From Pseudomonas protegens (lineage in GTDB: Bacteria > Pseudomonadota > Gammaproteobacteria > Pseudomonadales > Pseudomonadaceae), in NCBI RefSeq assembly GCF_013407925.2, contig NZ_CP060201.1, positions 1,364,001-1,428,000 of the forward strand: a DNA stretch of 64,000 nucleotides. Direction: 5' to 3'. Within the stretch, counting starts at the first letter, position 1, and every line of letters starts with the position of its first letter. The notes below the pieces were generated by a model. The model saw nothing but the letters and a program-made list of their open reading frames with translations. It was not told the DNA's origin and ran no database searches. Below are positions 53,484-61,839 of the stretch, piece by piece. The position numbers were made by a program, and so were the translations under genes.

Positions 53484-54238
53484 GGGGCCTCCCCGCTTTG
53501 CCAGAGCTGTTCCAGATGGTTCTTGTCGCGCAGGGTGTCCATCGGCTGCCAGAACCCACCGTGCTCGAATGCACGCAATTGCTGGTTCCTGGCCAGTTGC
53601 ATCAGCGGCTCGGCTTCCCAGGTGGTGCTGTCGCCATCGATGTAAGACAGCACCTTGGGCGACAACACGAAGAACCCGCCATTGATCCAGCCGCCGTCGC
53701 CACGGGGTTTTTCAGTGAACCCCAGGACCCGGTCGCCATCACGCTCCAGGGCGCCATAACGGCCAGGCGGTTGGACTGCAGTGACGGTGGCCAGCTTGCC
53801 GTGGGCCTTATGAAAATCCACCAGGGCGCCGATGTTCAGGTCGGACACACCATCGCCGTAGGTAAAGCAGAACGCCTCTTCATCCTGCAGGTAGCGCCCG
53901 GCACGGCGCAGACGACCGCCGGTCATGGTTTCCTCGCCGGTATCGATCAGCGTCACGCTCCAGGGCTCGCTGTAGTTCTGATGCACGTCCATGCGGTTGT
54001 TGCGCATGTCGAAGGTTACGTCCGAGGTATGCAGGAAGTAGTTAGCAAAGAAGTCCTTGATCGCGTAGCCCTTGTAGCCCAGGCAAATCACGAAATCATG
54101 AATCCCGTGAGCGGAATACTGCTTCATGATGTGCCAAAGAATTGGCTTGCCGCCGATCTCGATCATGGGCTTGGGCTTGAGGTGGGACTCTTCGCTGATT
54201 CGCGTACCCAGTCCACCAGCCAGAATTACGGCCTTCAT
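53465..54238 (-). CDS. rfbF: Glucose-1-phosphate cytidylyltransferase RfbF
   Basis: 257 residues from ATG 54238 ([20 protein letters not shown]), preceded by AGAGGA 5 bases away; a 32-residue upstream extension was rejected. Signatures include [39 protein letters not shown] and [15 protein letters not shown], characteristic of RfbF rather than RmlA. It makes CDP-glucose from CTP and glucose-1-phosphate. It is first of thirteen contiguous glycan genes, with a possible sigma-54 promoter about 140 bases upstream. Confidence 0.95.
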   Translation of the reverse strand: MKAVILAGGLGTRISEESHLKPKPMIEIGGKPILWHIMKQYSAHGIHDFVICLGYKGYAIKDFFANYFLHTSDVTFDMRNNRMDVHQNYSEPWSVTLIDTGEETMTGGRLRRAGRYLQDEEAFCFTYGDGVSDLNIGALVDFHKAHGKLATVTAVQPPGRYGALERDGDRVLGFTEKPRGDGGWINGGFFVLSPKVLSYIDGDSTTWEAEPLMQLARNQQLRAFEHGGFWQPMDTLRDKNHLEQLWQSGEAPWKQWD

Positions 54239-54374
54239 CGCTGTCCTCTTGCTCTTCGCGGGCTGAATCAGCCCTCCTGAGACCTGGCTGAGCACCAGCC
54301 GCAGATCATTCATTCGCAGCCAGATACCTTGCACAGCCTCGCTGCGAAGGTTTTATGGCGATATGCGAGGGACT

Positions 54375-54390
54375 TGCAGGAAGTGCGCCA
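54375..54390 (-). promoter_or_regulatory. Candidate sigma-54 promoter of the glycan operon
   Basis: Minus-strand TGGCGC-N5-CTGCA with exact GG-N10-GC spacing, about 137 bases upstream of the rfbF ATG and after the terminator of the preceding gene. Two core positions differ from TGGCAC/TTGCA. If real, it puts glycan synthesis under FleQ/FleR and RpoN. The 266-base gap 54239-54504 otherwise holds only that terminator. Confidence 0.45.
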
Positions 54391-54420
54391 ATTGCGCAGG
54401 CGACGCCTTGGGACGCGGCA

Positions 54421-54458
54421 AAAGAAAGCCCCTGGCCGTTACCTGCGACAGGGGCTTG
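54421..54458 (-). terminator. Intrinsic terminator after the large glycosyltransferase
   Basis: Perfect 9-bp stem AAGCCCCTG/CAGGGGCTT with a 14-base loop, followed on the minus strand by TCTTTT. It lies 47 bases past the stop and separates the glycosyltransferase from the rfbF operon. Confidence 0.8.
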
Positions 54459-54504
54459 GCAGAGCAGCCGGTCACCTTACGGAACGTCCCGGCCAGCGAT
54501 GGAA

Positions 54505-57500
54505 TCAGTCCGGCAACCAACCCCATAACCAGTGCTGCAGGTTGTCACTGCGCAGCATGAAGTCGCGATGCACCGCCTCACGCAACTCATCACCCATGCG
54601 ATAGCTGGCTACCGGATCGGCCAGGTGCATGCGGATCGCCTGCAACCACTCCTCGGTGCTATTGCTGCGGACCCGGGTACAAGGCAGGAAGCCACGATAG
54701 GCCTCGGTATCGGTGCAGATCACCGGATAACCGCAGGCCCCGTATTCCAGCAACCGCAGGTTGCTCTTGCAGTCGTTGAAGATATGGAACTCCAAGGGAG
54801 CCAGAGCCAGATCGAGGTTCAGGCTGGCCAGCTTGAAGGGATAGCCTCGCAGGCCAATCGCCGGATGGTACTCATGCACGTAGGGGCGCAATGCATCCGG
54901 GCACATGCCGAAGAACACCCACTCCACTTCATTGGCCAGCTCGCGCACCACCTCGGCGATGATCTCCAGATCGCCGGTGTGACTGGTACCGCCCCCCCAT
55001 CCAACCCGCGGTTTGCTGGAAGTGCCTCGACGACTGCTGAGCGTGGCCCATGGATCCGGCGCCAGCATGTTGGGCACGACCCGAATATCACCGTGCATAC
55101 CGGACAGGGCCTCGGCCAGCGGCTGAGTGGTGACCACCACCCGATCACACAAGGCAATGCCCTCGCGCAGCAGTTGTTCGGTATTGAGCGGTTGGTTTCG
55201 CGTGTGGACGTTCTTCTTCGGCGCGCTGACGATGTAGTCGTCGATCTCAAAGATGCGCAGCGCCCGGGAGTACTTTTTCATCCGCAGGATATCGCCGACG
55301 GCACCTTCGCTATAACGCCCCTGAAGGACGATGGTATCGGGAGACAGACGTTCGATTTCCACCGTCGATGGCGACTCATAGGCTACCCGCGCGATGACCC
55401 TGCCCGCTGCCTCGAGCGCACTCAGAGGCCCAGTGACCCGGTAGTGCCCAACCGCGCTGGTATTGACCGGCAAGCCCAGCACCAACGGCAAGTTGCGGGC
55501 GCAGAACGGACTCCAGTTGTCACGCAGGCTCGGCTCCAGGCTGAAGCTGGAGAAACCCAGACTGAGGGCCGGATTGTAAGCCGGGTCGCGAGCGATCTTC
55601 GGCAACCACTGACGGTAGAAGGCTTCATGCTCGGCCTCCACGGCCTGCTGTTCGATCGCCTCCGGCGGCGTGTCGGCCTGCGCCAGCATCAAGATGGCAT
55701 GTGGCGTCCAGACCACCAGATAGCCATTTCGATCGACCCGCAGACACAGGTCAGCAGTACTGAGTTCGCCATTGATCCCTTGCTCGTCCAGGCCACCAAG
55801 GCTGTCGAATACCTCCTTGCGCACCATCAAGCAATCGCCGCTGACCGAACTCCAGTTCTGCACCACTTGCAACCGCTGCATATACCCCCGGACACCCAGT
55901 GCCTCGCCAACAAAGGGCGAACCCACGGGACCGGCCAAGCCCAGGATATGTCCGGCATGCAGGACGGAACCGTCAGTGCTCAGAATCCGCGCGCCCACCA
56001 CACCGACCTCCGGGCGCTGGGCCTGATTGAGCAGCTCGTCCAGCCAGTCCCCGCTGCAGATCCGCGCATGATGGCTGAGCAGCAGCAGGTATTCACCACG
56101 CGCGTGCGCTGCAACAGCGTTGACCAGACTTGCCCGGTTGTCAGGACCGCGATACGGCAGCACCCGCAACATGGAGCCGCCCAATTGCGCCATGGCCACC
56201 AGCCAGTCAGCCATGGCCGGGTCTCGGCTGCCGCCATCCACCAGAAGAATTTCATAATGGTTGTAGGCGGTCTGCTCTATCAGGCCTTCGATGCAGAGCT
56301 GCAAGGCCGCCAGGGAGTCACCACAGGTCACCACGATCGACACCAGCGCTCGCGTCTCGTGCAAGTAGTCGATTCGGTTGAGCAAGGGCAAGTCATCATG
56401 ACCGATCTGGTGCTGCACGCCGATACGGCGCAAATGCGCAGCCACCAGGCCTTCACTGGCCTCGATCACCTGTGGCCGGGACAACCACTGAGCAAAGCTG
56501 AACTCGGATTCCAGCTGGATATCGGCAATATGCTCGATGGTCTGCGGGCCAGCGGCTTCCACCAACCGCCACAGCAAATCATGGGGAGCCAGCTCGCCGC
56601 GCACCGAATCGAACCCGCCCTCAAGCATGAAACGCTCACGGGAAAACGCCAGGGCACGTCCGACATAGGGATAAGTGCGCATCAAGTCGAGATTGAAGTC
56701 GGGCTTGAACACCGGCTCGCAGGACTCCCCCCGAAGCAAGGCACCTTCATCACTGTAGGCACAGAGCATGGCCGGGGTATTGGCGATCCGCTCGGCCAGC
56801 ACCAGCAGGGCGGAATCCCGCAGACGATCACCGGCCTGCAGCAAATAGAACCAGTCACATCCCTCCAGTTGCGGCACCAGTTCGTTCAGCTGTCCAGCCC
56901 AATCGGCGCGCAGCGGCTGCTGCAGAACCCGCTCGCGGACGCCACACTCGGCCTCGGACAGAACCACCACGGCCTGGGGCGCGTAGAGCTGATTGTCCAG
57001 ACTGTCCAGGGTTAGCCGAAGCGCGGCACTGTCCACCTGGTAGTCGATGATCACCGGAACGATACGCACCCGGCGCGGCCAACTGTCGATGCGCTGTGCC
57101 ATCAGCCGCTGCTCCGACACCGAAAACTTGCGCACCGCCAGCCATTCTCGATAGAACTCATCGTAGCTCTGGCTCTCGCCACCCACCCGCCCGTTGACCA
57201 CAGTATTGCGATTGCCCAGAACCCGAGCCACGAACAACTCTTGCCACTGACGTGGCCGCTCATGAGCCTGAAGCAGATCGACATAGCGCACCCAGCCTGA
57301 GGCAGGGGCGGACTCGCCACTGCGTACCGCCAGCATCTGCGCCAGCCATTGCCATTCAGTCGTGGCAAGACTGAGCATTTCCGGGGTGCTGCTAAGCCGT
57401 TCTGGGTAGAGCCGTTCGCAGCTCAACACACTGGTCAGCGCGGCGAAATTGCCACGGCGCATCAGGCAGATGAACAGCGCCAGGTCCAGCAAGGCAACAA

Positions 57501-58074
57501 ATCCGCCACTGTCCTGAATCAACGCCGGCAGCAACTCCAGCACGTCGGCACGGCGCATCAAGGCAGCACTGAAATTACCCAGGAAATTTTTCCGAGTACC
57601 CTCGAAGAGTGCCAGCAAGTCACTTCCCTTGAGCAATGCATCCTCTCGGGTGAAACGGCAGTTTTCAATTCGCGACGGCAGGATGAAGTTTCCCGCATCG
57701 CCAAACACTCGCAACGCACACACCAGGCTGACATCGGGGTTCTCCAGCAGCACGGGAACCTGCAAGGCAACACTCGGCGCAAACAGCCGGTCGTCATCGC
57801 ACAAGACCTTGATCAGCTCGCCACGAGCCTCCTCAACGCAACGCAGGATGTTCTTCTGCAAACCCAGGCGTTGCGGGTTGCGCAGGTAACGCACGGGATG
57901 CACAGGCTCGCCGATGGCTTCGACTATCCGCTGGATCTCATCGTCGGCACTGTCATCGCAGATGACGATCTCCAGCGGCTGGTAGGTCTGCGCCAGGGCA
58001 CTGTCCAGAGCCTGACTGAAGAAGCGTGGGTTGAAGGCGGGGATAACGATGCTGACAAGAGGGGCTTGGTTCAC
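54505..58074 (-). CDS. Large three-domain glycosyltransferase
   Basis: 1189 residues from GTG 58074 (then NQAPLVSIVIPAFNPRF); a TTG 17 codons upstream is less likely. Domain 1 (about 5-230) is GT2 with VICDDSADD and a CDDD metal motif at 92-95. Domain 2 (about 576-800) is GT2 with ALVSIVVTCGDSLAALQLCI and LLNQAQRPEVGVVGARI. Domain 3 (about 858-1189) is a GT-B family 1/4 type with VVPNMLAPDPWATLSS and KSNLRLLEYGACGYPVICTD. It lies between flgL and the glycan operon, so it likely assembles several linkages of the flagellar glycan. Polymerisation order unknown. Confidence 0.85.
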   Translation of the reverse strand: MNQAPLVSIVIPAFNPRFFSQALDSALAQTYQPLEIVICDDSADDEIQRIVEAIGEPVHPVRYLRNPQRLGLQKNILRCVEEARGELIKVLCDDDRLFAPSVALQVPVLLENPDVSLVCALRVFGDAGNFILPSRIENCRFTREDALLKGSDLLALFEGTRKNFLGNFSAALMRRADVLELLPALIQDSGGFVALLDLALFICLMRRGNFAALTSVLSCERLYPERLSSTPEMLSLATTEWQWLAQMLAVRSGESAPASGWVRYVDLLQAHERPRQWQELFVARVLGNRNTVVNGRVGGESQSYDEFYREWLAVRKFSVSEQRLMAQRIDSWPRRVRIVPVIIDYQVDSAALRLTLDSLDNQLYAPQAVVVLSEAECGVRERVLQQPLRADWAGQLNELVPQLEGCDWFYLLQAGDRLRDSALLVLAERIANTPAMLCAYSDEGALLRGESCEPVFKPDFNLDLMRTYPYVGRALAFSRERFMLEGGFDSVRGELAPHDLLWRLVEAAGPQTIEHIADIQLESEFSFAQWLSRPQVIEASEGLVAAHLRRIGVQHQIGHDDLPLLNRIDYLHETRALVSIVVTCGDSLAALQLCIEGLIEQTAYNHYEILLVDGGSRDPAMADWLVAMAQLGGSMLRVLPYRGPDNRASLVNAVAAHARGEYLLLLSHHARICSGDWLDELLNQAQRPEVGVVGARILSTDGSVLHAGHILGLAGPVGSPFVGEALGVRGYMQRLQVVQNWSSVSGDCLMVRKEVFDSLGGLDEQGINGELSTADLCLRVDRNGYLVVWTPHAILMLAQADTPPEAIEQQAVEAEHEAFYRQWLPKIARDPAYNPALSLGFSSFSLEPSLRDNWSPFCARNLPLVLGLPVNTSAVGHYRVTGPLSALEAAGRVIARVAYESPSTVEIERLSPDTIVLQGRYSEGAVGDILRMKKYSRALRIFEIDDYIVSAPKKNVHTRNQPLNTEQLLREGIALCDRVVVTTQPLAEALSGMHGDIRVVPNMLAPDPWATLSSRRGTSSKPRVGWGGGTSHTGDLEIIAEVVRELANEVEWVFFGMCPDALRPYVHEYHPAIGLRGYPFKLASLNLDLALAPLEFHIFNDCKSNLRLLEYGACGYPVICTDTEAYRGFLPCTRVRSNSTEEWLQAIRMHLADPVASYRMGDELREAVHRDFMLRSDNLQHWLWGWLPD

Positions 58075-58131
58075 GGTTGCAAACTCTCGAGCGGCGAGCC
58101 CCGGCCAGAAAGACCAGGGCTGCAAAACCGC

Positions 58132-58192
58132 TTAAAAAAGACGGCTGACGGCTCGACGATCACGGCATTCGAGGCGGGGCTCGAACGCCGTG
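58132..58192 (-). terminator. Strong inverted repeat and T-run after flgL
   Basis: 13-bp inverted repeat CACGGCATTCGAG/CTCGAACGCCGTG (one G-U pair) at 58161-58192, 3 bases past the flgL stop. A GACGGCTGACGGCTC stretch and a T6 run (58134-58139) lie downstream on the minus strand. It probably ends the flg operon, though the next gene starts about 60 bases later without a clear promoter of its own. Confidence 0.6.
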
Positions 58193-58195
58193 CAC

Positions 58196-59764
58196 TCAGA
58201 CCTTGTTGAACAGGCCGAGCTGAGTGATCTTGCTGAAGGCCAACTGCGAGGCCTGCAGCATGGTCTGTTGCAGGGTCAGGCGGGTCATGACTTCGGCCGG
58301 ATCGGAATCACTGATCGCAGAACGGGTGGTGGCGTTGGCTGACGCCAGGCTTTCGTTGATTTCGTTCTGGGTGGCCAACGCAGAGCCCCGACCACCGATG
58401 GAGCTGATACCGATGGACAGTTGATCGACACCACTGGCCAGGTTGGCTATCCCCGAGGCGAGGTCGGCCAACTGCTTCTGGGTCGCCAGGAGGTTACCGT
58501 CAGTGGGCGTGTTCAACGCGCTTTTCAACTGACTCACGGTGTCCAGGACGTTCTGGGTTTCGTGATTGTTAACCGCCACGCTGAACTGATCGTTGGCAGC
58601 CGGCGAAGGAGCGCCCGTCAGGGTGAAGCTCACGCCTGCCGCAGTGGCAATATTGCCCGGACCGACCACCCCCGAGGACACTGGCTTGCTGTCAGCGGTC
58701 AGCGGCGCGGCATACAGGTCGAAGTTGGTGGCGCTGGTGAACTTGAGCACCGCATTGCCGCTCGGGAATGTCGAGTTGTAGGCCACCGGATCAGTCACGC
58801 TGGTGGCTGAAACCTGAGTCATGCTCGGGTTGCCCGGAGAACGCGCAACGTTGAAGGTGTCCGGTTTCGACGCCAAGGTGAAGCTGTGTCCCGGCAGCAC
58901 CGTGTTAGCGACATCGCCGGACTTGAGGTTGACGTTCAGGGTCAGATCGACACCACGGAAACTCACCGTCTGATTCGGCGAAGTATCCACCACGCCGCCC
59001 TTGCTGGCCTCAGCGGTCACATCGTTGCCGCTGCCATCGAGGATCTTCAACTGGGTACCGCTGACGAACGACACGGTATAGGGCTCGCCAGCGCGGAACT
59101 GGCTGTTGTAGGCGCCACTGTTGCTCATCTGGCCGTTGGACAGGGAAACCCGTCCATCATCCACCGCCGGCGAGGTCATGGTGACCTGGCTACGACTGGT
59201 GTTGAGCGCCTGCTGGAACACATCCCAACCGGTACTGTTGGCCGCCATCATCATGGTGTCGCCCACCGGCAGCTTCAGGCTGCTCTGGTCACCGTTGTAG
59301 CTGTAGGTGCCATCGGAGTTGCGGCTGAACGGCGGAACATCGTCCTTGGAGCCACCGAAGAGGTACTTGCCGTTTTCGTCCTGAGAGTTCATCAGGCTCA
59401 GCAGCTGCTCTTCGATCTGCCCCAGCTCGGAAGCATTGGCCTGCCGGTCGGCATCAGTGTAACCGGCGCTGCCCGCGCCGGTGGCCAGTTCCTTGGCCCG
59501 GGCCAGGACGTTGTTGATGCTGGTCATCACCGACTCGGCCTGGCCCAGGGAGGCCTTGATCGAGTTGCTGTTGGCCTTGTACTGATCGAGCAAGGAGGCC
59601 TGCTGACCCAATTGCAGCAGGCGGGCAGCACCCACCGGATCGTCGGCGGCGGTCTTGACCCGGACCAGGCTGCTGGCCTCTTCGCTGCTCTTGACTACGT
59701 TGGAGAAGTTCTTCTGGTAGTTGGCAGCCGAAGACTCGTAAAACTGGGCGGTAGAAATGCGCAT
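58196..59764 (-). CDS. flgL: Hook-filament junction protein FlgL (HAP3)
   Basis: 522 residues, longer than the 317 of Salmonella, because of a large central insert. The N terminus MRISTAQFYESSAANYQKNF and the flagellin-like C terminus MTRLTLQQTMLQASQLAFSK are conserved. The middle (about 170-400) is Ser/Thr/Asn-rich and rich in beta strand, as in other Pseudomonas FlgL proteins. It joins the hook, via FlgK, to the filament. It follows flgK by 13 bases and is followed by a strong hairpin. Confidence 0.95.
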   Translation of the reverse strand: MRISTAQFYESSAANYQKNFSNVVKSSEEASSLVRVKTAADDPVGAARLLQLGQQASLLDQYKANSNSIKASLGQAESVMTSINNVLARAKELATGAGSAGYTDADRQANASELGQIEEQLLSLMNSQDENGKYLFGGSKDDVPPFSRNSDGTYSYNGDQSSLKLPVGDTMMMAANSTGWDVFQQALNTSRSQVTMTSPAVDDGRVSLSNGQMSNSGAYNSQFRAGEPYTVSFVSGTQLKILDGSGNDVTAEASKGGVVDTSPNQTVSFRGVDLTLNVNLKSGDVANTVLPGHSFTLASKPDTFNVARSPGNPSMTQVSATSVTDPVAYNSTFPSGNAVLKFTSATNFDLYAAPLTADSKPVSSGVVGPGNIATAAGVSFTLTGAPSPAANDQFSVAVNNHETQNVLDTVSQLKSALNTPTDGNLLATQKQLADLASGIANLASGVDQLSIGISSIGGRGSALATQNEINESLASANATTRSAISDSDPAEVMTRLTLQQTMLQASQLAFSKITQLGLFNKV

Positions 59765-59777
59765 GGGCTACGGCTCC

Positions 59778-61829
59778 TTAAAGGCTGTTGATCAGCGTGC
59801 TGAAGGTTTCCTGCGCAGCCTTGATGATCTGCGAAGACGCGGTGTAGTACTGCTGGAACTTGACCAGATTGCCGGTTTCTTCATCCAGGTCGACTCCGGA
59901 CAACGAGTCCCGGGCGCCCTTGGCGTTGGCCAGGATGGATCCGTTGGCAGCGGTGTCGAGCTTGGCCTGACTGGCCTTGGCGCCGACGTTCTCGATCAGC
60001 TTGCCGTAGGCATCCACCAGGGTGATGCCCTTGCTCGCCGAGCCGGTGTCCACGGTCTGCTTGGTCTGCAGGCCCGACAACGCCAGGCCGTTGCGGTTAT
60101 CGGAAGAGCCGGCGCCATTCACCGAGATGCTCATGTTGTCGCCAGCATTGGGCGAACCGGCAACGGTCATCTGCACCGTGAAGGTCTTGGTCACCGGTGG
60201 CGTGCCGCCGTCGGTGATCGGGTTGCCGCTGGCGTCGAGCATATTGACTTGCAGGTTCAGGACATTGCTCTGCCCCGGCACGATGGAGCCGCTGCCCATC
60301 TTGACGCCCTTGGCGTCGAAGTAGTCGTAGGTCTGACTGCCGCCGGACGCCGTATTGAACACCACCTTGACCGGGCCGGAGTTCTTCAGGGCGGTCTGCA
60401 TTTCCAGTTTGCTGGCGGCATCGGAGTTGTCGATCGGCACCGCCAGGGACGGCTGCGCAGAAATGCTCAGGGAGCTCTTGACCCCGGCGCCGAGCTCGGC
60501 CTTCAACGGTGCAGCCAAAGCCAGGCGCTTGGAGTCGGTCATTTCCGTCTGGATGGTGGCCGCGGCATTGCGGGTCGGGATGATCTTGAAGCTGTCACCG
60601 GCGGCCACCGTACCCGTGAGGTTCAGCGAGAAACCGTCGATCACCGGCGCAGGGCTGGTGGTCGTGCTGAAGCTGCCCATGTCGGTACCGTCGGAACGCT
60701 TGACGCTGTAATCCGTGGCGCTGCTGAAGGTCACCGTGTAGTCACTGGTGCTCAGCTTGCCGGTATCTTTGATCGTCACATTGAAGTTGCCCGAGCCGGC
60801 ACTGTTGGCGGCGCTGGCCATACTGCGCTGACTGATCATCCGCAAGCTGTTGATGTCGTTGAACAGGTTGCCGCCGAACTCACCGTTCTTGTCGATGCCC
60901 TGGGCCATCTGGCTGTTCATCTGGTCGGCAACCACCAGGGCCACGCGCCCCAGTTCATTCATGGCCGGGTCCAGCACTTCGCTGCGATAGCGCAACAGGC
61001 CACCAATCTCGCCACCCGTGGTGACGTTGGTGATGTCCGCGGTGCTGGTACCACGATTGATCTGCAGCATGGAGCGGGTCGGATCATTCTTGCCCTGCAC
61101 CACTTCCAGGGTGTTGGCGGAGTTGCCCATCACCAGCGGCTGGCCGCTGCCCAGGTACAGGTCGAGGCTCGAGCCGCGCTCCGACACCTGAACGCCGATG
61201 AACGTCGAAAGCTGGCGCACGGTTTCGTTACGAGCATCCAACAAGTCGTTGGGCATGCCGTTGCCGTTGGTCGACAGCTCGGAAATCTTCTGGTTGAGCT
61301 GAGCCACGGTGTTGGCCAGCTTGTTGACCTGGTCGGCCATGCTCGCCAAGTTGCCATTGATGTTGCTGTTCTGCTCGTTGAGCTGGCTGGACACCGAGTT
61401 GAAACGGTTGCTCAAGGCCTGGGTATCGCTGAGCAGCAACTGTCGGGAGGCCTCGTCGGTGGGCTTGGCGTTGAGGTTCTGCAGCGAGGCGAAGAACTTG
61501 GTCAGGGCGCCGTTCATGCCGGTGCCGTTGTCCGACAGCAACTGGTCGATCGGGCTGATCTGGCCCTGGTAGGCCGCGACGTCACTGTTGAGGGACGTGG
61601 CGGTGCGCAACTGGGCATCGAGGAAGCTGTTGTACACCCGGCGCACGTCGGCCAGGGTGGTACCGGTGCCGATGAAGACATTGCCGAATTGAGCGGAGGC
61701 CTTGGTGCCCTGCACGGTCTGCTGGCGCGAGTACCCGGCGGTGTCGGCGTTGGCAATGTTGTTACCCGTGGTCATCAACGACGTTTGGCTGGCGGCCAGC
61801 CCCGACATCCCGATATTGAGCAAACTCAT
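59778..61829 (-). CDS. flgK: Hook-associated protein FlgK (HAP1)
   Basis: 683 residues. The N-terminal rod/hook motif is MSLLNIGMSGLAASQTSLMT then NNIANADTAGYSRQQ; the C terminus has GVDLDEETGNLVKFQQYYTA. Ser/Thr-rich central domains (about 330-600) are extended compared with Salmonella (553). It is the first junction subunit on the hook. The start is 10 bases after flgJ. Confidence 0.96.
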   Translation of the reverse strand: MSLLNIGMSGLAASQTSLMTTGNNIANADTAGYSRQQTVQGTKASAQFGNVFIGTGTTLADVRRVYNSFLDAQLRTATSLNSDVAAYQGQISPIDQLLSDNGTGMNGALTKFFASLQNLNAKPTDEASRQLLLSDTQALSNRFNSVSSQLNEQNSNINGNLASMADQVNKLANTVAQLNQKISELSTNGNGMPNDLLDARNETVRQLSTFIGVQVSERGSSLDLYLGSGQPLVMGNSANTLEVVQGKNDPTRSMLQINRGTSTADITNVTTGGEIGGLLRYRSEVLDPAMNELGRVALVVADQMNSQMAQGIDKNGEFGGNLFNDINSLRMISQRSMASAANSAGSGNFNVTIKDTGKLSTSDYTVTFSSATDYSVKRSDGTDMGSFSTTTSPAPVIDGFSLNLTGTVAAGDSFKIIPTRNAAATIQTEMTDSKRLALAAPLKAELGAGVKSSLSISAQPSLAVPIDNSDAASKLEMQTALKNSGPVKVVFNTASGGSQTYDYFDAKGVKMGSGSIVPGQSNVLNLQVNMLDASGNPITDGGTPPVTKTFTVQMTVAGSPNAGDNMSISVNGAGSSDNRNGLALSGLQTKQTVDTGSASKGITLVDAYGKLIENVGAKASQAKLDTAANGSILANAKGARDSLSGVDLDEETGNLVKFQQYYTASSQIIKAAQETFSTLINSL

Positions 61830-61839
61830 GATTCAGACC

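Noticed and set aside
54329..54604. Small plus-strand frame over the rfbF leader
   Set aside because: Overlaps the terminator and the 3' end of the glycosyltransferase, with no similarity or ribosome site.
54532..57015. 827-residue open frame on the plus strand
   Set aside because: Antisense to the large glycosyltransferase with no recognisable domain or ribosome site.
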